Of a DNA stretch of 64,000 bases, positions 8,481-17,056 are shown piece by piece. Location: NCBI GenBank assembly GCA_003158175.1, contig PMHJ01000031.1, forward strand, positions 1-64,000, in the 5' to 3' direction. Origin of the DNA: Candidatus Cybelea septentrionalis. Lineage in GTDB: Bacteria > Vulcanimicrobiota > Vulcanimicrobiia > Vulcanimicrobiales > Vulcanimicrobiaceae. A program made the position numbers and the translations under genes. A model generated the notes under the pieces. The model was not told the DNA's origin. It saw nothing but the letters and a program-made list of their open reading frames with translations, and did no database searches. How positions within the stretch are numbered: position 1 is the stretch's first letter; every line of letters begins with the position of its first letter.

Positions 8481-9386
8481 CTACGTACTCCGGCGACGAA
8501 GCGATTCGAGCTCGTCGAGCGTGCGCGGCCAATCGGATTTCAAAAGTCGTGAAAGGCTTCGGTCCGCCAAAAGCTTGCCGCCCGTCTGGCAACGCGCACA
8601 GTAGTTCGTCTCATTGTCGGCATAACGTATTCGCTGCACCTTTTCACCGCAATCGGGGCACGGTTTCCCGTAGCGGCCGTGCACGGCCATCTCCTCGCGA
8701 AATGCGGTGACGTGCTTTGGAAAGCCGCGCTCGGCCTCGCCTTGCAGACGATCGATCCAAAGCCGCAGCGTGGTCTGCGCTGCGGCGAAGAGCCGTCGCC
8801 ACTGCTCGAGCGAGAGCTTGTGCGTGAACGCAACTGGAGAGAGACGTGCCGCGTGAAGAATCTCATCGGAGTAAGCGTTGCCGATTCCGCTGAGCATGCG
8901 CGGATCCGTCAGCGCTCGTTTGAGCGTGCGGTTTTCGCTCACTAGTGCGTCACGAAATGCTTCGAAATCGCAGTGAAGGACGTCGATGCCGCCGGGGTCG
9001 AGGTCGTAGAGCGCTTCCTCGCCCTCGAGCATGCGTAGCGACGCACGTCGCTTCGAGCCGGCCTCCGTCAGCACGAGCGAGCCGTTCGGAAAGTCGAGAA
9101 CGGCTAACGTCGCCCGGTTCGCGGTGCCGGCGCCTGCTTGTTTCCATTGCAGCCGCCCGGCTATCATGAGGTGAAGCACGAGCCAGTAATCCCCCTCGAA
9201 TCCAATCGCGATGCGCTTTCCGATGCGCCGCAACTCGCGAACCGTGCGACCCTGGAGAATGCCAGCCGGTGGCTCCTGCGTTCGCAGGACGAACGGATTG
9301 ACGATCGAGATTCGTTCGAGGGACTGACCCATGACGCGCTCTTCTAGGGCGGTCATGTAGGCGGCGATGTCGGGCAGCTCTGGCAC
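8481..9386 (-). CDS. Formamidopyrimidine-DNA glycosylase / Nei family protein
   Basis: 301-aa base-excision-repair glycosylase/AP lyase. The mature N terminus PELPD carries the catalytic Pro and Glu (residues 2-3). A lysine on the beta hairpin (GKRIAIGFEG) and the H2TH region (DPRMLSGIGNAYSDEILHAARLSP) follow. The C-terminal zinc finger has four Cys in CPDC...CARC. A tail of about 30 residues follows the finger, slightly longer than usual. In this run of stress genes it would remove oxidised purines or pyrimidines; the exact lesion spectrum (MutM or Nei) cannot be read from sequence. Confidence 0.9.
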   Translation of the reverse strand: MPELPDIAAYMTALEERVMGQSLERISIVNPFVLRTQEPPAGILQGRTVRELRRIGKRIAIGFEGDYWLVLHLMIAGRLQWKQAGAGTANRATLAVLDFPNGSLVLTEAGSKRRASLRMLEGEEALYDLDPGGIDVLHCDFEAFRDALVSENRTLKRALTDPRMLSGIGNAYSDEILHAARLSPVAFTHKLSLEQWRRLFAAAQTTLRLWIDRLQGEAERGFPKHVTAFREEMAVHGRYGKPCPDCGEKVQRIRYADNETNYCARCQTGGKLLADRSLSRLLKSDWPRTLDELESLRRRST

Positions 9387-9399
9387 CCAAAATGCTTCG

Positions 9400-9780
9400 C
9401 TAAGCCACCATATTTATCAGCGTGTCGACCGCTCGATCCATTGCCGCGATGCGCTCGTCCATTCCGGCGACGCCGTAACGAGCCGCGATCTCGGACATCA
9501 TCACGTAGCCAACGCTGACGTTGTCACCCTCTTCCCACACGAGCAGCTTCAATGGAAGGTCGAGGGCGACGAGCGGAAAGGCGTCCATCAAGGGCGTGCC
9601 GCCCTTGGGGTTCCCGAAGATAATGAGCGCGGTCGGTCGCAACGACAGGCCGGCGCTCTTGGCGGCCGCTGCCTGATCGATCGTCGCAAAGATCGTGTTT
9701 CCGCCATCGGTGATTGCTTTGGATAGACGCTCGAGCGTCGCCGAGTAGGGATAACGGCTTGGTTTCGTTATGAACTTCAT
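9400..9780 (-). CDS. DUF302 domain protein
   Basis: 126-aa soluble protein matching the DUF302 family throughout: SRYPYSATLERLSKAITDGGNTIFATIDQAAAA and ALIIFGNPKGGTPLMDAFPLVALDLPLKLLVWE are the typical blocks. The family is compact, of unknown biochemistry and often near redox or stress genes. The start overlaps the stop of the DUF1801 gene by 4 bases (ATGA), and the Fpg gene follows 13 bases later, so it belongs to a stress operon. No signal peptide is present. Confidence 0.85.
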   Translation of the reverse strand: MKFITKPSRYPYSATLERLSKAITDGGNTIFATIDQAAAAKSAGLSLRPTALIIFGNPKGGTPLMDAFPLVALDLPLKLLVWEEGDNVSVGYVMMSEIAARYGVAGMDERIAAMDRAVDTLINMVA

Positions 9781-10259
9781 ACCTGAATCACGCGTCGCGG
9801 CCTACGGTTCTTCGAAACCGCTCGAACGATCGTTTGTCCGCGCCCCGTATCGTCAAAGGGCGCGACCGCATCTTCGATGGCAACGTTCATCAGCGCCCGG
9901 ACACCACGCTTCTTGAGGGTGGCGGCGCCCTCGAGACGGATGTGCCGCACTTGGTTGCCGCTACCTTGGAGCAGGTGCTCGGGATCGGTCAAGCGCGCGC
10001 CATACAAAAAGCAGAGGCTCACTTTTTTCGGGTAGATGACGACCGAAAAAACCGCCTCCGACGGCCGCGGCGTCGGCCCGAAGCCGACAACGAGTGCGTA
10101 CGCGTTGTCGTAGACAAGTTCGAACGCTCCCGGGAGCCGCTCGCGCATGGTTGACAAGGCGGCTCGCGCGAGGCTCGCGATCTCGGGAGAAAACTGCGAG
10201 ACGAAGTGTGCGAGTTGTTGTTTTTCCGACGCCTCGGCCGGCGGTTTATTCTTCGGCAA
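9777..10259 (-). CDS. DUF1801 (YdhG-like) domain protein
   Basis: 160-aa soluble protein with the DUF1801 fold signature: a helical N-terminal part (IASLARAALSTMRERLPGAFELVYDNAYALVVGFG), then VFSVVIYPKKVSLCFLYGARLTDPEHLLQGSGNQVRHIRL. The C terminus is basic (SKNRRPRRVIQV). Biochemical function of the family is not established. It overlaps OsmC by 14 bases upstream and DUF302 by 4 bases downstream, so the three are almost certainly one transcript. Confidence 0.8.
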   Translation of the reverse strand: MPKNKPPAEASEKQQLAHFVSQFSPEIASLARAALSTMRERLPGAFELVYDNAYALVVGFGPTPRPSEAVFSVVIYPKKVSLCFLYGARLTDPEHLLQGSGNQVRHIRLEGAATLKKRGVRALMNVAIEDAVAPFDDTGRGQTIVRAVSKNRRPRRVIQV

Positions 10260-10707
10260 TTTCTGCCTCCACGTCGACGGGAAAGTTTACCGATCGCGCG
10301 ATGAAGCAGAGGCGATGCGCTTCCTCGTGCAGCGCGAGCGCACGCGCCGAATCGCCGCCGCGAGCGATCGTGATCTTCGGTCGAAGCTCTGCCTTGACGA
10401 AGTGCCCCGACCCATCGCCTTCCTCCATCGTGCCCGTCGCACCGTCGCGGTAATCGAGGACCTTGATTCCGTTGACCGAGCAGAGATGCAAGTACCAAAG
10501 CATGTGGCACGACGACAGGCTCGCAACGAGCAGTTCCTCGGGATTATAGCGCGTCGAGTCTCCGTGAAACACCGGATCGCTCGAGCCTTGGATATCGGGC
10601 TTCGCTTCGGCGGTAATCGCGAAGTTGCGCGAGTAGGTGCGATAGGATTTCGTGCCCTCGCCGTCGGCAGCCCACTGAACGCTGGTCTGGTACCGGTGAG
10701 TCCTCAC
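10246..10707 (-). CDS. OsmC/Ohr family peroxiredoxin-like protein
   Basis: 153-aa OsmC-family thiol peroxidase expected to reduce organic hydroperoxides. The resolving/peroxidatic cysteines are in the conserved NPEELLVASLSSCHMLWYLHLC block (residues about 73-94) and in ALALHEEAHRLCFIARSVNFPV near the C terminus. It is the first gene of the minus-strand stress operon and is divergent from exonuclease III with about 53 bases between, so the two may share regulatory DNA. The ATG at 10707 gives a standard family length. Confidence 0.9.
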   Translation of the reverse strand: MRTHRYQTSVQWAADGEGTKSYRTYSRNFAITAEAKPDIQGSSDPVFHGDSTRYNPEELLVASLSSCHMLWYLHLCSVNGIKVLDYRDGATGTMEEGDGSGHFVKAELRPKITIARGGDSARALALHEEAHRLCFIARSVNFPVDVEAEIAEE

Positions 10708-10760
10708 GCTCGTATGATAGCACGACAGGCCTCCGTCACACCGTCAAAAAAGGCACGCTG

Positions 10761-11534
10761 ATGCGAGTGATTTCTCTCAATGCCAACGGGATACGGTCGG
10801 CTGCACGCCGGGGATTCTTTGCTTGGGCCGAGTCGGAAGAGGCCGATGTAATTTGTTTGCAAGAGACGCGCGCGCAGGAGCATCAGCTTCCGCCCGAGGC
10901 GACAATGCTGTCCGGATTTACTCCGTATTTCGTCGACGCCAGCCGCCGCGGCTACAGCGGTGTGGGGCTCTACTCGCGGCAGGAGCCGGTCTCCGTGCTG
11001 CGATCGCTGGGCTGGGACGATATGGATTCCGAGGGACGCTTCGTGCAGGCCGACTTCGGCGCGGTCACCGTTGCGTCGCTGTACGTGCCGTCGGGCATCA
11101 GCGGTCCCGCGAGGCAGGCCTTCAAGATGAGTTTCCTCGAGCGTTTGCTCGCAGTGCTGGCGCGGTTGCGGCATTCCGGCGTCGCTCACATCGTCTGCGG
11201 CGACTTCAACATCGCGCACAAACCGATCGACACCTACAACTTTGCCCGGAACAGTCACGTCACGGGCTCGCTTCCCGAAGAGCGCGCTTGGATGGACGCG
11301 TTGATCGAACGCCTTGGCTGGATCGACGCCTTCCGCGTCGTCAACCAGGAGACAAAGCAGTACACGTGGTGGTCGAATTGGCCCGCTGCCTGGGAACGAA
11401 ATCTAGGATGGAGGATCGACTATCAGATGATTACGCCTGACCTGGTGCCGCGCGTGCGGCGCGCTTCCATTTACAAAGAGGCACGCTTCAGCGACCATGC
11501 GCCGCTTACCATCGATTACGACATTTCAATATAA
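10761..11534 (+). CDS. xth: Exodeoxyribonuclease III (AP endonuclease)
   Basis: 257-aa Mg2+-dependent AP endonuclease/3'-5' exonuclease of the EEP superfamily. All catalytic motifs are visible: LNANGIRSA at the start, the metal-binding Glu in ICLQETRAQ, VCGDFNIAHKPID in the middle, WRIDYQMI and the terminal SDHAPLTIDY with the catalytic Asp-His. It works downstream of the Fpg glycosylase encoded on the other strand, which fits a shared oxidative-damage function. Its start is 53 bases from the divergent OsmC start. Confidence 0.95.
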   Translation: MRVISLNANGIRSAARRGFFAWAESEEADVICLQETRAQEHQLPPEATMLSGFTPYFVDASRRGYSGVGLYSRQEPVSVLRSLGWDDMDSEGRFVQADFGAVTVASLYVPSGISGPARQAFKMSFLERLLAVLARLRHSGVAHIVCGDFNIAHKPIDTYNFARNSHVTGSLPEERAWMDALIERLGWIDAFRVVNQETKQYTWWSNWPAAWERNLGWRIDYQMITPDLVPRVRRASIYKEARFSDHAPLTIDYDISI

Positions 11535-11606
11535 AAAGCTCACGAGGAAAGCGGGAGGCCGTCGGGCAAGAAAAGCGCGTTCACACTTGCTGGAAAGGTA
11601 CCTCTC

Positions 11607-12635
11607 GTGACGATCAAGCTATTACGTACTCTAGCCGCCGGAACAGCGGCTGCTCTTCTTGCTGGCTGCGCTACCGCCGGCTCTTCTCCGCAACAGCCCG
11701 TCGCGGAATCTCTCAATGTCAACACCTACCCGTTGGGCGCCTATGGCACGAAGCTGGGCATCGATCTTCTGCATACAACCAAGCTCGCGCACGGCAGTCC
11801 CTCATACGATGCGAAGGGCGCCTCGCAGCTGGCATACGTGTGTAACCTCGGCGCGGGTGAGGTCGACGTTTTTCATCAGCATGGTAAGAACCAAACGCCG
11901 ATCGCGACGATTACGAATGGGATCCTGGGTCCCGGAGGCCTCACGACCGATCGAAAGGGCAATCTCTACGTTGCCGACGAGGGCCCAATCAGCGGCAAGT
12001 GGACCGTGCAGGTCTACGCGCCCGGCGCGACGTCGCCGACCAAGAGCTACACAACCGATCTTTCCTCGCCGACCGACACGGTCGTCGCCAAAGACGGAAC
12101 CATCTACATCGCGAACTTCAACGGTCTTAGCGATGGTTGGGTAGCTGTCTACCCCAAAGGAAATGTTTCCAAGGAATACCGCCTCTCCGATTTTGGCGGA
12201 GGTGCTCCCCTTTCGGTAGCGCTCGACTCTAAGGGAAATCTCTACGTGATGTACGACGTGAACGACGGCAGCGCGGTCAACGAATACGCACCCGGTGCGA
12301 AAACCGGCACCAACCTCAACCTCGCCTTTGGCAGCGGAGGCGGGATCCAGGTCGATCCGGCCGGCAACATTCTGGTGGCGCAGCAGCTCGACCCATCCGA
12401 AGTCCTCATCTTTCCACCAGGGCAAACGCAGCCGTCTCAGAGCATCCCCATGCCCGGCGGCGGAGAGCCCTTTAATTTCGCCCTAAACCATAAGAGCAAG
12501 GCGCTCTTCGTGGGTGAATACTTCACCGCTAACCAGGTCGACCGCTTCGCCTACCCATCAACAAAGTTCCAATACAGCATCGCCAACGGCTTCGAAAATC
12601 CGTCGGGAGTCGCAACCGCTCCAACCGAGTTTTAG
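11607..12635 (+). CDS. NHL-like beta-propeller lipoprotein
   Basis: 342-aa exported lipoprotein. GTG start at 11607 is followed by a signal peptide ending in the lipobox LLAGC (Cys about residue 21). The mature part has propeller blades with repeated GLTTDRKGNLYVAD, VVAKDGTIYIANFNG, VALDSKGNLYVMYD and IQVDPAGNILVAQQ strands, plus YPKGN/YAPGA turns. It belongs to the same lineage-expanded family as the lipoproteins at 36065 and 50988. No catalytic residues are recognisable; a ligand- or surface-binding role is plausible. AAAGG upstream (about 11 bases) may be the ribosome site. Confidence 0.75.
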   Translation: MTIKLLRTLAAGTAAALLAGCATAGSSPQQPVAESLNVNTYPLGAYGTKLGIDLLHTTKLAHGSPSYDAKGASQLAYVCNLGAGEVDVFHQHGKNQTPIATITNGILGPGGLTTDRKGNLYVADEGPISGKWTVQVYAPGATSPTKSYTTDLSSPTDTVVAKDGTIYIANFNGLSDGWVAVYPKGNVSKEYRLSDFGGGAPLSVALDSKGNLYVMYDVNDGSAVNEYAPGAKTGTNLNLAFGSGGGIQVDPAGNILVAQQLDPSEVLIFPPGQTQPSQSIPMPGGGEPFNFALNHKSKALFVGEYFTANQVDRFAYPSTKFQYSIANGFENPSGVATAPTEF

Positions 12636-12660
12636 CTGGTACGTAGCCTCGACCGGGGAC

Positions 12661-13170
12661 TTAAAGCCCGCCGAGCTTCGAGAGAACTTTCGGTGGAATC
12701 AGAAAGATGAGCTTGCCGCGCGCTGCGGACGCGTCCGAGAGTACGACACCCGCGAGCGCGGCCTTTTTCAGCTCGAGGTTCGCGTCGCCGATGAGCCGGC
12801 CGATCGCAGTGCTCATCGTCGGCTCGTGACCGACGAGCATGATCGCCTCAGCGCTATCGTGCTCGTCGAGAATCTCGGAGAGTCGTCTGGTGTCAAAACC
12901 GTCCGCAAGCCGTTTGTCTTCGACAACTGCGTCAGGTAGTTTTAGGCGATCGGCCACGATTTCGGCCGTCTGACGTGCGCGTAGCAGCGGACTCGTCACG
13001 ATGACGTCGAGCCGCAGCGAGAGATCGGCGATTGCACGCGCCTCGCACGTCATTCGCGCGATCCCCTCGTGCGTCAGCGGGCGGTCGAAATCGCGCCCCG
13101 TCCACTCGTCAGGTTCGACGGCAATTCCGTGCCGCAAGAAATAGCAGTTCAAGGAAGCCTGGATTCGCAC
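12661..13170 (-). CDS. sixA: Phosphohistidine phosphatase SixA-like
   Basis: 169-aa histidine-phosphatase-superfamily enzyme. The catalytic RHG motif (YFLRHGIAVEPDEW) is near the N terminus, followed by RPLTHEGIARM, the SPLLRARQTAEIV block and the second His in LVGHEPTMSTAIGRLI, as in SixA of the phosphorelay/PTS pathway. GTG 13170 overlaps the SOD gene by 22 bases. A TTG at 13152 gives a 4-base overlap and starts five residues before YFLRHG, so it is an equally good start. Co-transcribed with SOD. Confidence 0.85.
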   Translation of the reverse strand: MRIQASLNCYFLRHGIAVEPDEWTGRDFDRPLTHEGIARMTCEARAIADLSLRLDVIVTSPLLRARQTAEIVADRLKLPDAVVEDKRLADGFDTRRLSEILDEHDSAEAIMLVGHEPTMSTAIGRLIGDANLELKKAALAGVVLSDASAARGKLIFLIPPKVLSKLGGL

Positions 13171-13736
13171 GCCTTCCAGTCGACGTTGGCGAAAAACGCC
13201 TCGACGTACTTACCTTTGTCGGCCGGCTTGTAGTCTTTGATGTAGGCGTGCTCCCATACATCCATCACAACGACCGGAACAAAGCCGGCTAAATTCCCGT
13301 TCTCGTGATCGCTGATCCAGTGATTGGTGATCTGCCCGTTGGTGGTATCGCAGTATGCGATCGCCCAGCCGATGCCGCGCATGCCGCCGACCGCCATGAA
13401 GTCTTTCTTCCATTCTTCGAAGCCGCCGAAAGCCTCACCGAGGGCGTTATAGAGCCGCCCGGCGCCGATCTCGCTCGGGACCTTGGCCATATTGTCGAAG
13501 TAGTATTCGTGGAGGCGCATGCCGTTGTACTCGAAGCCAAGACGCCGCACCAGCTCGGCATATGCCGGATCTGCGCCTGAGGCTTTACCGCCCTGCCGGA
13601 TCGCACCCAGACGCTCGTTCAACAGGTTCGTATTCTTGACGTAGCCCTCGTAGAGCCCGAAATGCATCTCGAGAGTCCCATCGGAGATGCCGTTCAATCC
13701 GGAAAGGTCCCATTTCTTCGGCGTATATATCTTCAT
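13149..13736 (-). CDS. sod: Superoxide dismutase, Fe/Mn family (divergent)
   Basis: 195-aa cytoplasmic SOD-family protein with the four metal ligands in place: His in LEMHFGLYEGYV, His in MRLHEYYFDNM, and Asp/His in VVMDVWEHAY. The usual HxxKHHxxYV of helix 1 reads HFGLYEGYV, so the second-shell His/Lys residues are replaced. That variant occurs in several uncultured phyla and its metal preference is not known to me. It ends just inside the sixA start and is the first gene of the pair. ATG 13736 fits family length. Confidence 0.85.
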   Translation of the reverse strand: MKIYTPKKWDLSGLNGISDGTLEMHFGLYEGYVKNTNLLNERLGAIRQGGKASGADPAYAELVRRLGFEYNGMRLHEYYFDNMAKVPSEIGAGRLYNALGEAFGGFEEWKKDFMAVGGMRGIGWAIAYCDTTNGQITNHWISDHENGNLAGFVPVVVMDVWEHAYIKDYKPADKGKYVEAFFANVDWKACESRLP

Positions 13737-13793
13737 ATCGAGCGGGTACCCATTTAGCCCCGGTTCAATCCTTGGACCTCCGGAGGGAAAGTG

Positions 13794-14315
13794 TTACCGC
13801 AGGGCGACGGCGCCGACGAGCGCTCCTCCGAGAATCAAAAGCGCGGGGTTGAGACGCGTGCGCATCGTGGCCGCGAACACCAGGAGCGCAACGGCGACAG
13901 TTACCCAGCCGGTAACCGCGGTTCTGCCGAACGTAATGAGGCCGGCGACCGCAAGACCGATCGCCACCGGTCCAAGCCCTTTTTGGATGGACGCGCGCCA
14001 CGGCCACTGTTCGAGCCGCTTCCAGAGGCCGCCGACGCAAAGCGTTAGGATGCCGGTCGGCACGAAGAATGCGAACGCGGCGACCAGCGCGCCCGGGATC
14101 CCCGCGACGCGTTCGCCGATGGTCGCAACCATCATCATGTTCGGGCCCGGGGACATTTGGCCGACGCTATAGATATGAATCAGCTGCGGATAGGTGAGCC
14201 AGCGGTGGGTGTCGATCACCAAAACTTTCATTTCGGGAAAGGCCGCCATGCCGCCGCCGATCGTCAGCAGCGATAGGTACGCAAATACGCGCGCTATTGC
14301 AGGGATCTGATCCAT
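13794..14315 (-). CDS. Chromate transporter half-subunit (ChrA-type), second of pair
   Basis: 173-aa membrane protein with one ChrA domain. It has FAYLSLLTIGGGMAAFPEM at the start, the hallmark YSVGQMSPGPNMMMVATIG and then GIPGALVAAFAFFVPTGIL. Short-chain ChrA proteins act as pairs of oppositely oriented halves. The gene overlaps its partner at 14294-14914 by 22 bases. A second, diverged pair occurs at 58675-59768. Chromate/sulfate-related export is family knowledge; the natural substrate in this organism is unknown. Confidence 0.85.
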   Translation of the reverse strand: MDQIPAIARVFAYLSLLTIGGGMAAFPEMKVLVIDTHRWLTYPQLIHIYSVGQMSPGPNMMMVATIGERVAGIPGALVAAFAFFVPTGILTLCVGGLWKRLEQWPWRASIQKGLGPVAIGLAVAGLITFGRTAVTGWVTVAVALLVFAATMRTRLNPALLILGGALVGAVALR

Positions 14316-14914
14316 GCGTGCTCCTCCTTCCTGTGATCGCCGGGCTTACGCGGCCGGAAGGCAAAGATCGAGAGCGCGCCGACCGAGAGCAGCACGACCG
14401 GCACCGAAAGCTTGAAGTAGTTGATGCCGAGGATCGCCGCTAGGATGAAGAATGCTTCGTAGAAGCCTTTCACCGTCTTCTTTCCAATTTGATACCAGGT
14501 CGCCGCGATCAGCCCCGTCGCCGCCGCTGCGACGCCGCGGAGCATCGCGGTGACCAACGGCCGGCTCCCTTCCGCGCCGTACGCGAATCCGGCGGCGGTC
14601 ATCAGAATCAGGGCAGGCAAACACATCCCGATCATCGCCACGGTTGCGCCAGTCGTTCCGCGCAAGCGCTGGCCCGCAAGGATCGCCATGTTCGTTGCGT
14701 TCAAGCCGGGCAGCGTGTTGCTTAGCGACATCAGCTCGAGAAACTCGGTATCGGTCAACCACTTCTTTTTAGTGACGAGCGCGCTGCGAAGATAGGCCAC
14801 GACTCCGCCGCCGAAGCTCGTTGCTCCGATCTGCAGAAACACGCCAAAGATCGCGGGGATCGAGACCGGCGGCGAAACAGTGCTTGGTGGCGAGGTTGCT
14901 GCAGTTTTACTCAT
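14294..14914 (-). CDS. Chromate transporter half-subunit (ChrA-type), first of pair
   Basis: 206-aa single-domain ChrA protein. Family marks are FLQIGATSFGGGVVAYLRSALV, the LMSLSNTLPGLNATNMAILAGQRLRG segment (position of the PGP motif; here LPGLN) and a following helical bundle. It is translated together with the second half at 13794. Its start overlaps the stop of the 302-aa gene upstream by 8 bases, indicating a three-gene unit. The replacement of the SPGPN-type motif by LPGLN distinguishes it from the other half. Confidence 0.85.
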   Translation of the reverse strand: MSKTAATSPPSTVSPPVSIPAIFGVFLQIGATSFGGGVVAYLRSALVTKKKWLTDTEFLELMSLSNTLPGLNATNMAILAGQRLRGTTGATVAMIGMCLPALILMTAAGFAYGAEGSRPLVTAMLRGVAAAATGLIAATWYQIGKKTVKGFYEAFFILAAILGINYFKLSVPVVLLSVGALSIFAFRPRKPGDHRKEEHAWIRSLQ

Positions 14915-15815
14915 GGCTTTGCGGCGGGTTGCCTTTCAATTGGTAGACGAGGCCGGTCTTCGTGGTTCCGAGTAAGAGCCAACCCGTGGCAACCTGCTGC
15001 AGCTTGATGAACATCTCTTCTACGCGTTGCTTGATGAGCTGGTACACGTCCTCGCGCCGGTCGAACCTCGCCTGATAGGCGAACTCGCCACACATCACGT
15101 GGTGGTCGCCGAGCGAACGCCATAGTGAAATGTTCGACTTTGTGATCATGCCTTTACCGAAGTCGATCGGTCCGAGGTCCATCAGCACCTCTTCGACGAG
15201 CGTCGAGTTCACCAACTCGACTTTTTCTTCCAGGTCGCCCACGAGACCCGCGATCGCGGGAAGCGCCTTCGCGATGACTCGCAGATTCGTGCGGTCCGCC
15301 CCGTGCACGGAACTCGTCGGAAAAATACAGTTGTGTGAATACAACAGGCGGAATCCGCCCGGACCATCTTTGAGGGGCAACGCTTCGGCCTTAAACTTCG
15401 TCCGATACGGACCGGCGATATGCGGCCGCACGTCGATCGAGGACGTCTTTTGCATATCGGCGTTGCGGAATTTGAAGACGATCTCGGGATCGCTCGTGGG
15501 GAAGCCGTCTTGATAGTCGTTACGGCGCCGCAAGATGAACGAGTTGTTGTAAAGCCGGAAGTCGGCCGTGTCGAGGAACATCACCTCTCTGATGCGGGGC
15601 CTCGCCTTGGCGAGGTCGGCGGGCTTGTACGTGACGCCCTTGACCTTGCCGGCTGCCTCCGCGACGAGATCGCTAAACATTTTGAAGCCACGGACCGTTG
15701 CAAAGAAATCCGGCTTGAGAATCACTTTTGCGTCGAAAAACTGGATGCGATCCTGCGGACTGCCCTCGACCGACGCCGGCGGGGCTTGAGTTTCCATCCG
15801 CCGGTGGTTCTGCAC
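14907..15815 (-). CDS. Unknown protein with CYTH/VTC-like features
   Basis: 302-aa soluble protein. It has alternating charged strands of the type seen in triphosphate-tunnel (CYTH/VTC) proteins: REVMFLDTADFRLYNNSFILRRR, EIVFKFR and later LEEKVELVNSTLVEEVLMDLG. The EXEXK opening motif of true CYTH enzymes is not evident, so I do not assign activity. GTG 15815 is the longest start; ATG 15797 (METQAPP) is an alternative. Its stop overlaps the first chrA half by 8 bases, so it is likely the first gene of the transporter unit. Confidence 0.6.
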   Translation of the reverse strand: MQNHRRMETQAPPASVEGSPQDRIQFFDAKVILKPDFFATVRGFKMFSDLVAEAAGKVKGVTYKPADLAKARPRIREVMFLDTADFRLYNNSFILRRRNDYQDGFPTSDPEIVFKFRNADMQKTSSIDVRPHIAGPYRTKFKAEALPLKDGPGGFRLLYSHNCIFPTSSVHGADRTNLRVIAKALPAIAGLVGDLEEKVELVNSTLVEEVLMDLGPIDFGKGMITKSNISLWRSLGDHHVMCGEFAYQARFDRREDVYQLIKQRVEEMFIKLQQVATGWLLLGTTKTGLVYQLKGNPPQSHE

Positions 15816-15846
15816 CCAATCGCCTCAAGCATCCAAGAGGCTTGCA

Positions 15847-15868
15847 CGGCGCTGAAATGAAAGCGCCG
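15847..15868 (+). promoter_or_regulatory. Hairpin directly upstream of the cystathionine beta-lyase start
   Basis: CGGCGCT (15847-15853) and AGCGCCG (15862-15868) form a 7-bp perfect stem with an 8-base loop. The stem ends four bases before the ATG at 15873 and takes the place of a Shine-Dalgarno box. It could limit ribosome access, but no ligand-binding structure is evident. Confidence 0.3.
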
Positions 15869-15872
15869 CCCC

Positions 15873-17036
15873 ATGACCACCTGGCAAACGCGGCTTCTGC
15901 ACTCCCAAACGCGTATTCCGCAGGGATATCGTTCGCTCGCGACGCCGGTCTACCGAGGGTCGACGACGCTCTTCGCCAACGCCGCCGGCGTCACCGACGA
16001 CTGGGATCAGGAGCGCGCGGGCTATACCTACGGCCTTTACGGAACGCCGACGTCCCTCGAACTCGCCGCGCGGATCTGCGAGCTCGAATCGGGGCGGCAC
16101 ACGATACTCACTCCAGGCGGACAATCCGCGATCTCGCTCGTCGACTTTGCGTTGTTGAAAGCCGGAGATCATATTCTGGTTCCTCAGAGCGTGTATCGTC
16201 CAAACCGGCAGCTCACCACGTTGCTGCTCGCGCGATTCGGCGTCACCGCAACCTTTTACGATCCGACGATCGGCGCCGAGATTGGCGACCTCTTCAATGA
16301 AAAGACGCGTCTGGTTTGGACCGAAAGCCCCGGCTCGGTCACGATGGAAGTGCAGGATCTGCCGGCCATCGTTGTGGCGGCGCATAAGCGCGACGCATTG
16401 GTCGCACTCGACAATACGTGGTCGGCGGGAGTGCTGCTCGACGCGTTCGCGCACGGCGTCGACGTCACGATGCAGGCGATCACGAAATATATCGGCGGCC
16501 ATAGCGACGTGCTGCTCGGGTCGGTGACGGTACGCGACGAGGCACTTTACCGCCGCCTCGGGGACGCCCGGCAAGTGATCGGTGCCGCCGTCTCGCCCGA
16601 CGACTGCAGTCTCGCGCTGCGCGGACTGCAAACGCTTGCCGTACGTCTCGACACGATCGAACGCTCTGCGCTGGTGGTTGCCAATTGGCTCGCCGAGCGC
16701 CCCGAAGTCGAGCGAGTCCTGCATCCGGCCCTCCCATCCTGTCCCGGCCACGAGTTCTTTGCGCGCGATTTCCTCGGCTCGTCGGGCGTCTTTTCGATCG
16801 TCTTGCGACCCGGACCGACGCGCGAAGCGGTCGGGGCCTTCGTCGATGCGTTGCAGCTCTTCGAAATCGGCTATAGCTGGGGTGGGACGACCAGCCTCGC
16901 GGTCGCGTACACGATCGGGCGCGATTCCGGTCGTCCGGCGTACGGCCACCGCCTCGTGCGCTTCAGCGTGGGCCTCGAATCCACGAGCGATCTCATCGGC
17001 GATCTCGAGAGAGCGTTCTCGCAGCTCGAAGTGTGA
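15873..17036 (+). CDS. metC: Cystathionine beta-lyase, PLP-dependent
   Basis: 387-aa Cys/Met-metabolism PLP enzyme that cleaves cystathionine to homocysteine, pyruvate and ammonia. Landmarks are STTLFANAAGV, the Tyr in YTYGLYGTPTS, the PLP-stacking Tyr in VPQSVYRPNRQL, the Asp in ALDNTWSAG and the Schiff-base Lys in AITKYIGGHSDVLLG. The C-terminal SWGGTTSLAV and RFSVGLES strands are typical of the MetC branch. ATG 15873 was chosen because the homology begins immediately; there is no clear ribosome site. The gene stands alone between oppositely directed genes. Confidence 0.93.
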   Translation: MTTWQTRLLHSQTRIPQGYRSLATPVYRGSTTLFANAAGVTDDWDQERAGYTYGLYGTPTSLELAARICELESGRHTILTPGGQSAISLVDFALLKAGDHILVPQSVYRPNRQLTTLLLARFGVTATFYDPTIGAEIGDLFNEKTRLVWTESPGSVTMEVQDLPAIVVAAHKRDALVALDNTWSAGVLLDAFAHGVDVTMQAITKYIGGHSDVLLGSVTVRDEALYRRLGDARQVIGAAVSPDDCSLALRGLQTLAVRLDTIERSALVVANWLAERPEVERVLHPALPSCPGHEFFARDFLGSSGVFSIVLRPGPTREAVGAFVDALQLFEIGYSWGGTTSLAVAYTIGRDSGRPAYGHRLVRFSVGLESTSDLIGDLERAFSQLEV

Positions 17037-17056
17037 TTTTGTAGGCGAAGTGTCGC

